The notes beneath the pieces were generated by a model. The model was given only the letters and a program-made list of their open reading frames with translations. It did no database searches and was not told the origin of the DNA. The position numbers and the translations under genes are program-made. A stretch of 64,000 nucleotides of DNA from Prolixibacteraceae bacterium (lineage in GTDB: Bacteria; Bacteroidota; Bacteroidia; Bacteroidales; Prolixibacteraceae): the NCBI GenBank assembly GCA_019459485.1, contig JAIBEZ010000026.1:1-64000 (forward strand). Direction: 5' to 3'. Below are positions 41,729 to 50,042 of this stretch, piece by piece (the stretch's first letter is position 1; every line of letters starts with the position of its first letter).

Positions 41729-43744
41729 ATGAAAAAAATTCTGTTGCTCTTAGTGGTATTATTTGGCGTTTTGGTTGCATCATCACAATCGCCGGTTGAC
41801 AGTTTGTTGCGACTTTGCGTAAATGCCTCAGAAAAGCAAAAATCAGAATTGTACCTGCAACTTTCGCTTAATCTGAAAAATGATTCAGCAAAAAGTAATG
41901 CATACTCCAAAATGGCTTATCAATTTGCTGTCAAATACAATCAGATCCCTTTTCAAGCCAAGGCCTTGTATTATTTAGGCGAAACCTTATTCAATTCTGC
42001 TGATTACCAAAGTGCAATACCAGCCTATCAAAAAGCACTAACAGTATATTCAGGAATAAAAGACACCGCTAATATTGTCGATTGCTTCAAAGCGATTGGG
42101 TTATGCTATTATCATATGGATCAGGGAGATAAAGCAATCACACAATTTATTGACGGGATGAAACTGTGTGAAAATGACAAAAAAAATACAGCAAAATTGC
42201 TCTCGAATATTGCAATGACTCACAACCGAATGCGCAATATGAATGATGCTATTCAGAATTATCGCAAAGCATTGGCATTGAACGCCTCAATTAAAAATTT
42301 CACAAGCATGGCCATAAATTACAATGGTCTGGGTGAAATTTATAAAACCATGAACCGACCGGATTCGGCACTTATTAATTACCTAAAAGCCAAAGACCTA
42401 CACGAAAACATTGAATTCACAGCAGTTACACTCTCAAATATTGCTGGTATTTACATGAATTATCCGGATAGCATGAATAAAGCGGTTAATTATTTAAAAC
42501 AAGCATGGTCGATTTTTGGTCAGTTGGGATTGTACCAATATGAAGCTGAATTCAAACAAGGAATTGGCATTATTTTATACAAACAAGGTAAATACAAATC
42601 AGCAATCGAAGCCTTTGAACAGAGTATCGAACTGAATGATAAATACAACCGAGGTTACAAAATAAAAACAACCAGCCACAATTTATTATCAAAAGTTTAT
42701 GAGAAGACCGGAAACTATCAGACTTCTCTGAAACACATGAAACTGTTTATCCAATATTCCGATAGTTTGGCTCAAAATGAAAAATACGAGCAGATAGCAA
42801 CGCTTGAAAAACAATACGAAACTGTAAAAAAGGAGAATGAGATCAATCGTTTGCAGGCCGAGCGGGAAATAACACTTATCCAACTCCGGAAAAACAAACA
42901 ACTTAAACAACTCGGGATGGCAACTGTCTCACTCTTGCTGCTACTTGTATTTTTTGTCTATATGAAGTATCTCGACAAGATCAAATCAAATAAACTGTTG
43001 AGGGAAAAAAACGAGTTAATAGAACAAAGCGAACAGGAATTACGACTATTGAATGCTTCCAAGAATAAATTTTTTTCGATCATAGCCCACGATTTAAAGA
43101 ATCCGTTGCACACCATTTTGGGCTATTCTTATCTCCTGAACAAAGATTATGACAGGTTTAACGAAGAAGCACGACGTAAATTTGCACTCAATATTCACCA
43201 ATCCACCAATAATATTTTCCGATTGCTGCAAAATCTGCTTGAATGGTCGCGGTCGCAAACCGGAAGGTTAAACTTTTCCCCTGCTGTTGTCGAATATCAA
43301 CGAATACTCGACAATTCGCTAAGTGTATTGCGGTCGATGGCCGATCAGAAAAACATAGTAATCAAAGCCGAAAATGATCCTGAATTAGAAATATTTGCCG
43401 ACCCTTCAATGATTGAAACTGTTTTGAGAAATCTTATTGGTAATGCAATAAAGTTTACTCCTGAAGGTGGACAAATTGAAGTTTCAGCCAAAAGAGAGAA
43501 CGGCCAGATATTGGTTTCGGTAAGTGATACCGGAATAGGAATTACAGAAGAAGATTCCAAAAACCTATTTCTGATCGACTCAAAAGTAAAACGAAAAGGA
43601 ACCAACAATGAAGATGGTTCGGGACTGGGATTGATTCTGTGCCAGGAATTTGTGGACAAGCACGATGGGAAAATCTGGGTTGAAAGTACATTGGGAAAAG
43701 GAAGTGCATTCACTTTTAGCATTCCTGCCAAAGCCATTGCCTGA
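41729..43744 (+). CDS. TPR-containing sensor histidine kinase
   Basis: A 671-residue membrane sensor. A signal peptide (to about residue 20) is followed by six or more tetratricopeptide repeats in the periplasm (for example AKALYYLGETLFNSADYQSA), a coiled coil, one membrane segment at about residues 394-412, then the kinase: H box FFSIIAHDLKNPLH with His at about 453, N box LIGNAIKFTPEGG, G1 SDTGIGIT and G2 GSGLGLIL. No response regulator gene adjoins it, so it is an orphan kinase. The stimulus is unknown. Confidence 0.92.
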   Translation: MKKILLLLVVLFGVLVASSQSPVDSLLRLCVNASEKQKSELYLQLSLNLKNDSAKSNAYSKMAYQFAVKYNQIPFQAKALYYLGETLFNSADYQSAIPAYQKALTVYSGIKDTANIVDCFKAIGLCYYHMDQGDKAITQFIDGMKLCENDKKNTAKLLSNIAMTHNRMRNMNDAIQNYRKALALNASIKNFTSMAINYNGLGEIYKTMNRPDSALINYLKAKDLHENIEFTAVTLSNIAGIYMNYPDSMNKAVNYLKQAWSIFGQLGLYQYEAEFKQGIGIILYKQGKYKSAIEAFEQSIELNDKYNRGYKIKTTSHNLLSKVYEKTGNYQTSLKHMKLFIQYSDSLAQNEKYEQIATLEKQYETVKKENEINRLQAEREITLIQLRKNKQLKQLGMATVSLLLLLVFFVYMKYLDKIKSNKLLREKNELIEQSEQELRLLNASKNKFFSIIAHDLKNPLHTILGYSYLLNKDYDRFNEEARRKFALNIHQSTNNIFRLLQNLLEWSRSQTGRLNFSPAVVEYQRILDNSLSVLRSMADQKNIVIKAENDPELEIFADPSMIETVLRNLIGNAIKFTPEGGQIEVSAKRENGQILVSVSDTGIGITEEDSKNLFLIDSKVKRKGTNNEDGSGLGLILCQEFVDKHDGKIWVESTLGKGSAFTFSIPAKAIA

Positions 43745-43752
43745 AAATGAAG

Positions 43753-43866
43753 TCATTGGTTGTCATTGATAGTCATTGGTTTTCATGGTTCTCATGGTTC
43801 TCATTGTTGTAATTGTTGTAATTGTTGTAATTTGTTTTACAGCTGAATGACAACTGAATAACTACC
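43753..43866. repeat. Tandem 9-10-bp TCATT/TTGTAA repeat array with inverted 11-bp tail
   Basis: Units from 43753 read TCATTGGTTG, TCATTGATAG, TCATTGGTTT, then TCATGGTTC twice, TCATTGTTG, TAATTGTTG twice and TAATTTGTT, so the unit drifts progressively along the array. From 43840 the inverted 11-bp units CAGCTGAATGA and CAACTGAATAA follow. The last resembles CAACGGAATGA in the array at 14352-14417. It lies between the convergent ends of the histidine kinase and DJ-1 genes. Downstream, 43877-43912 holds CTCCCGTCTCCCGACTTC-type pyrimidine-rich repeats. Confidence 0.65.
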
Positions 43867-43915
43867 TAAAATATACTCCCGTCTCCCGACTTCGGTCTTC
43901 CGACTCCCATCCCCC

Positions 43916-44464
43916 TCACTTGACTAACATCTGACTGGCAACTAATTCCGCCTTTTCAGCTGAAACGAGCTTCTCAACAAGTTTAAGCGAAAATTGAATG
44001 GCAGCACCCGGACCACGACCAGTAATCACATTGCCCGACTCGGCAACCGGATGATTCATAATTTCAGCGCCTTTCAGGAATTTTTCAAATCCCGGATAAC
44101 AAACAACCTGTTTGCCTTTCAATATCCCAAGATTTCCGTAAACAAGCGGCGCTGCACAAATCGCTGCAAGTGGTCTGTTTTCATCATCGAACTTTAGAAT
44201 CTGCGCCTTCAAACCTTCGTGGGCATCAAGGTTTGCGGCTCCCGGCATCCCTCCTGGCAGAACAATCATCGATACATCGTTGTAATTTACGTCATCGAAT
44301 AATTTATCGGCCAAAACTTTTAGCTGATGAGCTCCCGTCACTTCAAGTTTTCCGGTAACTGATATTACAATAACATCGAGGTCAGCCCTGCGCAAAACAT
44401 CGATAATACTGATGGCTTCAATCTCTTCAAAGCCCTCGGCCAAATGAACTGCTATTTTTTTCAT
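43916..44464 (-). CDS. DJ-1/PfpI family protein
   Basis: A 182-residue protein of the DJ-1 (PARK7-like) branch. It begins KKIAVHLAEGFEEIEAI with the conserved Glu, contains MIVLPGGMPGAANL and the nucleophile elbow AAICAAPLVYG with the reactive Cys, and ITGRGPGAAIQFSL near the end. Homologues act on methylglyoxal or glycated products, or as chaperones; the exact activity is debated. It precedes nothing on its strand within 100 bp and is apparently monocistronic. Confidence 0.93.
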   Translation of the reverse strand: MKKIAVHLAEGFEEIEAISIIDVLRRADLDVIVISVTGKLEVTGAHQLKVLADKLFDDVNYNDVSMIVLPGGMPGAANLDAHEGLKAQILKFDDENRPLAAICAAPLVYGNLGILKGKQVVCYPGFEKFLKGAEIMNHPVAESGNVITGRGPGAAIQFSLKLVEKLVSAEKAELVASQMLVK

Positions 44465-44504
44465 GGTAGTTTTTTTTTATTCAAAGGTAAATCAATGTTA
44501 CTAT

Positions 44505-45737
44505 TCAATCAAAAAATTTATTCGGGAAAAAGTGAACTGCTATAAACCCAAAAATACCGCTGACCGCCACTATTCCCATATCGGCCAAATGATTTTTCAA
44601 TTTGACTTTTCGCCTGTAAAGCCAGATGAAATGAAATGCCATCAATAGTAAATTGAGGAAAATCCACTTAAAACCCTCCGAAAGAGAGAAGTAAAACCGG
44701 ATAAATTTGCTGTTATCGCTGGTCATCGAAACCTGTGCCGGAAACAACGATGTAAATATTTTGCCTTCCGGCTGTTCTTCCTTCAGCTTCCAGGTTTCAG
44801 TATAAGTTTTTACAACCTGATAATCAGAATTCAATGCAATTGCTTTCGTGTGATCTTCGGCTTCAATAATGACAGTATAATTAAACAAATCGCCAAAAAT
44901 TTTCAGGTCACGGTTTGACGCATCAAATCCCTCAACCGGCCATTTTATCAGTTGATAGTCATCCTGTGTCAGAATATAAATTTCATTTTTATCTGAAAAA
45001 AGGTAGGCATAAAAGTCCTTGTTTTTAAAGTCAACACAACTGATATGACTGAATTTCAAACCCTCCGGAATGTCAATTTGCTTTACATACGGATTCCCTT
45101 TGATCATTTTCAGATGGAAAAGCCGGTCTTTTGAGTCAACGATAAAATAACCTTCATCGACTGATTTTCGGGGTGTTGATATGCCGGAAATTTTTTTCGC
45201 CGGAAATGAAAAACCTTTCTGGAACAAGGCTGCTGAAAATAGTTGGCTTTTTTCTTCCAGAACCTTGTTGGTGGCAGCATCAATAAAATCAATCCTCCAG
45301 GTAATCCTGAAAAAGTCTTCAGGCAATTCAATCTTTGCACGTCCGGACTGCGATTCAAACAATGGATAAAGACCAGGAGCGGGAGCATCAATCTCGTTGG
45401 CTTTCAGGCGAAAAAAAGATTTTTCCTTAGAAATGGTGCGCATATCGAGCGCAATTCCTTTGATCGAATCAGGCATTGAACCGGAAGTAATTAGCTGTTT
45501 TTCAAACATCAACGGGAGCTTTTTTTCGTACTTCTCACGGGTAAATTGGTTTCCTTTGGTGTCTTCCCAGGTTTTTTCGCTGATGCGATGAATCATAAAA
45601 TCATCGTTAATGCAACTGTACAGAATAAATGGCTTCCGGACAGGTTTTTCAAAGGCCATCCAATACAATTTAGGAAGAATAATTGCCAATGTGAGGATGG
45701 CAATAAACACCAGTAAATATCTGCTGATTTTTTCCAT
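44505..45737 (-). CDS. DUF4857-like membrane protein of the ABC system
   Basis: 410 residues from the ATG at 45737, one base after the permease stop. It has an N-terminal membrane helix (about 5-25), a large extracytoplasmic domain of beta character with propeller-like strands (YFIVDSKDRLFHLKMIKGN, DKNEIYILTQDDYQLIKW), and three hydrophobic segments at the C-terminus (about 340-405). The architecture and gene context match what I recall as DUF4857. It is the last gene of a six-gene operon and is probably a partner of the ABC permease, perhaps a substrate-handling subunit. Function unknown. Confidence 0.7.
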   Translation of the reverse strand: MEKISRYLLVFIAILTLAIILPKLYWMAFEKPVRKPFILYSCINDDFMIHRISEKTWEDTKGNQFTREKYEKKLPLMFEKQLITSGSMPDSIKGIALDMRTISKEKSFFRLKANEIDAPAPGLYPLFESQSGRAKIELPEDFFRITWRIDFIDAATNKVLEEKSQLFSAALFQKGFSFPAKKISGISTPRKSVDEGYFIVDSKDRLFHLKMIKGNPYVKQIDIPEGLKFSHISCVDFKNKDFYAYLFSDKNEIYILTQDDYQLIKWPVEGFDASNRDLKIFGDLFNYTVIIEAEDHTKAIALNSDYQVVKTYTETWKLKEEQPEGKIFTSLFPAQVSMTSDNSKFIRFYFSLSEGFKWIFLNLLLMAFHFIWLYRRKVKLKNHLADMGIVAVSGIFGFIAVHFFPNKFFD

Positions 45738-45738
45738 C

Positions 45739-46407
45739 TTACATTTCCCCCTTTCTGAACCTGTACGCCGAAAACAAAAGCGCAATACTTAAAAAAGCTG
45801 TCAACACAAACAATCCGGAATTTGCCGGACTATAAGCGCCTGTAACCGGAGAATTTAAATAAATGGTCAGGAAAAACCCGCCAACCACGAAATAGTAAAA
45901 GCGGAATTTCCATTCAGGTTCCAAAACAATCAGTGCAACAAGAAAATAGGCTGCAAAACCGGCAAGAAACCAGGGAAAAATTGAAATTATGCTGTCGGTC
46001 ACCATCTGAACCGGGAAATAAAGCAGGCTAAAACCAGCAAACATTCCGAAGAAAACCAAGAATGAAAGCAGCAAACTGATTGCCCCAAAAGCATGCATCA
46101 TCAGCAAGGCTTTATTCTCGCCCAACGGAAGATGAAAAGTTAGCTTGATCCGTTTATTGACAGTTTCAGGAAAATACTGGGCAATGGCAATGGTCAAACC
46201 GCCCACCAACGGAACATATTTTAACGGACTAAAAAACTGATATCCCATAAACAAAATACTGTTCCAGACATTTTTGCCTCCCGAAAAGGCAAAACCATGC
46301 TTCACGGTGAGAAACAGATAGCCGATGCCCAGAATTCCGAGCAAGGTATATCCGATCAGGAACCACCTGATTTTCAACCACTCTTTATAAACAACCGATT
46401 TCCACAT
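45739..46407 (-). CDS. ABC transporter permease (ABC-2-like)
   Basis: A 222-residue protein with about six membrane segments, starting MWKSVVYKEWLKIRWFLIGY. The cytoplasmic-start KEWLK motif and size resemble ABC-2-type permeases of small exporters. It lies 3 bp after the ATPase gene and 1 bp before the DUF4857-like gene, so it almost certainly forms a complex with both. Confidence 0.8.
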   Translation of the reverse strand: MWKSVVYKEWLKIRWFLIGYTLLGILGIGYLFLTVKHGFAFSGGKNVWNSILFMGYQFFSPLKYVPLVGGLTIAIAQYFPETVNKRIKLTFHLPLGENKALLMMHAFGAISLLLSFLVFFGMFAGFSLLYFPVQMVTDSIISIFPWFLAGFAAYFLVALIVLEPEWKFRFYYFVVGGFFLTIYLNSPVTGAYSPANSGLFVLTAFLSIALLFSAYRFRKGEM

Positions 46408-46410
46408 CTT

Positions 46411-47298
46411 TTAATATTTTCCGGTTAAACCAATAAATGCATCTTCGAGCCCCATTTTTACCTGGGCGAAATTGCTGACTGTGATGTTGTTATCATCCAA
46501 ATATTTCTTCACGATACTTTCGGATGAGTAAGTATATAACTCAACCTTATTTTTCACTTTGTCGAGATTTACTACAAACGATGCTTTTTTCAGGTCGGTT
46601 TTGTCATTTTCGAGCACAAAATCGAAACGTTTGAAGCTGCCCATAAATTCGTTCACCGAAGTCTGGGCAAGCACTCCGTCAAAGTCAATGATCAACAAAT
46701 CGTCAATCAGGCGCTCCATGTCCTGAATAATATGCGAAGTGGTGAAGATGGTTTTGTTTTCGGCTTTGGCATATTCGCGCAGGTAGTCGATAAACAAACG
46801 GCGGTATCCCGGGTCGAGCCCCATCGAAAAATCGTCGAGAATCAAAAGGTCGGGATCCTGTGCCAGAATAAGTCCCAAAGCTACCTGCGACCGCTGTCCG
46901 CACGACATGGTTGAGATTTTTTGCGTCGGAGTGACATTCAGCTTCGACATCAGTTCCCAAAAAGGAGCAGGTTTCCAGTTCGGGTAAAATCCTGAATAAA
47001 ACTTCTCAATCTGGCGGATATTCATAAACGAATACTGAATGTGCCCTTCAATTAAAAATCCGATTCTCGCTTTGGTGCGGGGACTCAAATGCTGCGTATT
47101 TTCACCAAAAATGAGACATTCGCCGCTTCGGGGCTGTAAAAAACCGTTTAAAATATTGATGGTAGTTGTTTTTCCGGTACCGTTTTTACCCAGCAGTCCC
47201 AGAATGCTTCCTTCGCTGACATGAAAATTCAGGTTTTCGTACACCCGTTTCTTGCCGTAGTAATGTGTAAGGTTATTGCATTCAATTACATTGTTCAT
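46411..47298 (-). CDS. ABC transporter ATP-binding protein
   Basis: 295 residues from the ATG at 47298 (a TTG two codons earlier is less likely). Walker A is GLLGKNGTGKTTTIN, the signature is a degenerate SCGQRSQVALG instead of LSGGQ, Walker B is LLILDDFSMGLDPG with Asp in the place of the usual catalytic Glu, and the H loop is TTSHIIQDME. Such variants are seen in exporter-type ATPases of Bacteroidota and need not be inactive. A C-terminal extension of about 90 residues follows the core. It starts 10 bp after the DUF6850-like gene. Confidence 0.9.
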   Translation of the reverse strand: MNNVIECNNLTHYYGKKRVYENLNFHVSEGSILGLLGKNGTGKTTTINILNGFLQPRSGECLIFGENTQHLSPRTKARIGFLIEGHIQYSFMNIRQIEKFYSGFYPNWKPAPFWELMSKLNVTPTQKISTMSCGQRSQVALGLILAQDPDLLILDDFSMGLDPGYRRLFIDYLREYAKAENKTIFTTSHIIQDMERLIDDLLIIDFDGVLAQTSVNEFMGSFKRFDFVLENDKTDLKKASFVVNLDKVKNKVELYTYSSESIVKKYLDDNNITVSNFAQVKMGLEDAFIGLTGKY

Positions 47299-47308
47299 GC
47301 CCAATTAA

Positions 47309-48862
47309 TTAAAAGATTAAACCCGTGCTAAAACTGAACACCGTTCTTGTCAGCCCACTTTCAGAATGATACCAGTCAAAATCAGTTTTTATGAAATACT
47401 TATCGAATGTTTTTTGTAACGGAACCTGGTAAGCCAATGAAACTCCCGGCGAAAGGAATCCTTCAGTAAGGTAATTGAATTCAGGTCCGTACATTTTTTC
47501 CACCAAAAAATTGGTTCCCGCAAGGTTTTGTTGGCCATCAAGATTGAATTGATAACTGAACTTCATTTCCGCGGAAACGCTTGCCCGCGGAAAGGTAAAT
47601 AATTTCAGGTAGCTTGCCGCAAGCTTTAAATTTGAATAGCGCTGATCGTTATTGGGCAAATAGTATTTTTCATCGAATGCCGAATATTTCAAACCTGCAT
47701 TGAACATTGATTTCATCAGATCATCCTCATCCTTCACCAGCAATTGGTAGTTAAATTCAGCGTTGCTTCGCAGTGAATAGTACTTTTGTTCTTCGCCATA
47801 AGTGATCCAATGCTCCAGATCAGTTGCACCTACTTTCTCCAAACGCTGTATAAATTCCGTTCCCAACTTGTTGACAATATGCAACATTGCTTTTAGTTGA
47901 TGAACTTTTGCGCCTTTATCAATCGAGAAAACATCGGTCAGGTTCCAGTCAATTCCATCCAGCCGCGAGTCATTTTTGGTAGCTGCCCAGAGTGCGGCGC
48001 CTCCCCTCCGCCCATCATCAATGGTTTGCACTGAATACCAATAGTCAGAGTGCAGCAAATTTGAAATATTGCCCGACATCCATTCTGCCTGCAATCCTCC
48101 GCCAAACTGGTGCTGCTGGTACAAACGATAAAAGGAACTTGAAACATGGTAAGTAAAAACACCGGGGCCGTGTAACTGAAACATTGCATGTTGAGCATTT
48201 TCTTCGACAACAGAAACGTCGATATCTTCGTTGTAATATCCGTAAGTTAAGTTAGCCCCAAGCTTGAAACGACTTGCTTTAAAGAGCAATCCGGGTGAAA
48301 CAGTTGTTTGCAAAACTTTGTTTTCGGGTCGCGGGTCGCGGTTTTGCGAGGCAGTCCCAACTTTGTAGTCGAAGCGTAAACCCCAATCAAGCTGGCTGTT
48401 TACCGGTGATGAAATAATCGCTGCCAGCTTAAAAAATTCCCGGTCGTACGTGTCATTCCCGATGGTGTCAGTCAATAAATACGGATAATTCATTGCCGGA
48501 TCATTGGTATTGCTGAAATTCAGTTCTTTCTCGAGGCTTTTGCTGTAATTGAACGAACCGTACAAATGGGTTTTATTGATCTTTTGAAAACTCTGCGAAC
48601 TGAAGTCAAAAGATTGATCAGATTTACCTTTAAAAACCGAATGAAAATCGCCGTCGTTCAGGTTAAAGCCAAGTTTTAGTTCTGCCGGAAATAGTTGCAG
48701 CATTTGCGCCAAACCTGCTGCATTGCCCGACCGAAGCCACGGGCTGCCTGCTTCAATTTGTCTAAATGTTAGCAAATTAGATGGCTTTGCAACATCCGGA
48801 TCCGCTGCACCGGCAATCAGGCAAATCTGAAAAAGCAATATGGAAATGAAAATTTTACTCAT
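47309..48862 (-). CDS. DUF6850-like outer-membrane beta-barrel protein
   Basis: 517 residues from the ATG at 48862, which overlaps the stop of the DUF4876 gene (ATGAGTAA). A signal peptide runs to about residue 20 (IAGAAD). The rest alternates hydrophobic and polar residues in many strands with aromatic belts and ends ...TRTVFSFSTGLIF with a terminal Phe, the C-terminal signature of outer-membrane barrels. It lacks a TonB box and plug. Assigned by context and gross pattern to DUF6850. It may be a second channel or a scaffold for the adjoining TonB receptor. Confidence 0.7.
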   Translation of the reverse strand: MSKIFISILLFQICLIAGAADPDVAKPSNLLTFRQIEAGSPWLRSGNAAGLAQMLQLFPAELKLGFNLNDGDFHSVFKGKSDQSFDFSSQSFQKINKTHLYGSFNYSKSLEKELNFSNTNDPAMNYPYLLTDTIGNDTYDREFFKLAAIISSPVNSQLDWGLRFDYKVGTASQNRDPRPENKVLQTTVSPGLLFKASRFKLGANLTYGYYNEDIDVSVVEENAQHAMFQLHGPGVFTYHVSSSFYRLYQQHQFGGGLQAEWMSGNISNLLHSDYWYSVQTIDDGRRGGAALWAATKNDSRLDGIDWNLTDVFSIDKGAKVHQLKAMLHIVNKLGTEFIQRLEKVGATDLEHWITYGEEQKYYSLRSNAEFNYQLLVKDEDDLMKSMFNAGLKYSAFDEKYYLPNNDQRYSNLKLAASYLKLFTFPRASVSAEMKFSYQFNLDGQQNLAGTNFLVEKMYGPEFNYLTEGFLSPGVSLAYQVPLQKTFDKYFIKTDFDWYHSESGLTRTVFSFSTGLIF

Positions 48863-50039
48863 ATATTTTGGGCCTGGGATCGACATCTTTCAGAAAGTCT
48901 TCAGTTGAGTTATTGGTATCCTGGTAAATTGTCCTTCCTTGAACCATAGCATAAACTTTCCGGCGAATACATTTTCCAGAACGTGAACCAGAAGCTACCA
49001 AAGTATATCCGGCATCCAGTTCTTGCGGAAAACGTTTGTAAACCGAGCGCGCTTCATCCTGCACCACCTCCACGGCGTCGAGCACATATTTGTTGGCAAT
49101 TTTCGCATAATATGTAACATTCGAACCTGAAGCAGAGGTTTTTGAAACCAGTTTGCTGTTTATGTATTGCATACGCTCAAATTTGTTGTTGCCGGGAATT
49201 TTTGCAATCGCAAGCGCGCTTCCACCGCTGACATGAAAAGCAACATCGGCTGCTCTGAAAACGAATAAATCCTCCTCTAAATTAGGGACAGCCGGAAAAT
49301 CGATATCTCTTTTTTTCTCCTCATCCACATAAAACTCAAAATCAGCATTGCCCAGGTTAACCGGACTTAAAGGGTTTCCATTCGGATCGTCCCTGTGATT
49401 GATTCCATCCTGAGCTAGAACAATACTTTTTCCGGGCAACACCGGAACTTCTTTCCCGTTGCCAGGAATGGTCCAAATCAACTTTACAACAATTGTGTCC
49501 TTTATGTTTGCCCAAAAATTTTCCCCGTTCCCATAAGATTCGTGTTCCAACACCGAAATCCCGTCGGCATACTGAACCATGTCAGTATTGTTCACAATTT
49601 CGATGTATTGGTCAGCAGAATATGGTTTTCCTGCCACAGTGTTGGTGCCGCTGTAATAATATTCCTTAATTACAAACGGCGACAGCCTGCCTTTAAAAAC
49701 CTTAACAGTGTCATTCACTGCACCAAAAACATGAATTGTCTTTATTCCATTTAAATAAGAAACACTTTCTTCCTGAACCAATGAATAGGAGACGGTTACG
49801 CTGTAAAAACCAGGTTCAACCGTTGAGAACTGAACTTTTCCCTGTTGATCGGTGACGGCTTCAACTTTATAGGCTTTTGCCTGATTGAACAATACCACTT
49901 TGGCGCCTGCTTTTTGTCCCTGCGGAAAATCATCGCCAAAATCAACCATCATATCTACCTTGTAACCATGATAGTCAGGCTCTTTCAGGCAGGAGCCCAA
50001 AATAAGGAACGATGCAACGATAAAAAGTACTCTCTTCAT
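48855..50039 (-). CDS. DUF4876-like surface lipoprotein
   Basis: A 394-residue lipoprotein (lipobox LGSCLKE, Cys at about residue 17). The N-terminal 100 residues form a carboxypeptidase-regulatory/CNA-B-like beta sandwich (AVTDQQGKVQFSTVEPGFYSV), and a lamin-tail-like domain follows (DQYIEIVNNTDMVQYADG). It lies 3 bp after the TonB receptor gene. In SusCD-like systems the lipoprotein lids the receptor; this protein is unrelated to SusD in sequence but has the same position. A ligand-capturing role is inferred. Confidence 0.75.
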   Translation of the reverse strand: MKRVLFIVASFLILGSCLKEPDYHGYKVDMMVDFGDDFPQGQKAGAKVVLFNQAKAYKVEAVTDQQGKVQFSTVEPGFYSVTVSYSLVQEESVSYLNGIKTIHVFGAVNDTVKVFKGRLSPFVIKEYYYSGTNTVAGKPYSADQYIEIVNNTDMVQYADGISVLEHESYGNGENFWANIKDTIVVKLIWTIPGNGKEVPVLPGKSIVLAQDGINHRDDPNGNPLSPVNLGNADFEFYVDEEKKRDIDFPAVPNLEEDLFVFRAADVAFHVSGGSALAIAKIPGNNKFERMQYINSKLVSKTSASGSNVTYYAKIANKYVLDAVEVVQDEARSVYKRFPQELDAGYTLVASGSRSGKCIRRKVYAMVQGRTIYQDTNNSTEDFLKDVDPRPKIYE

Positions 50040-50042
50040 GGT

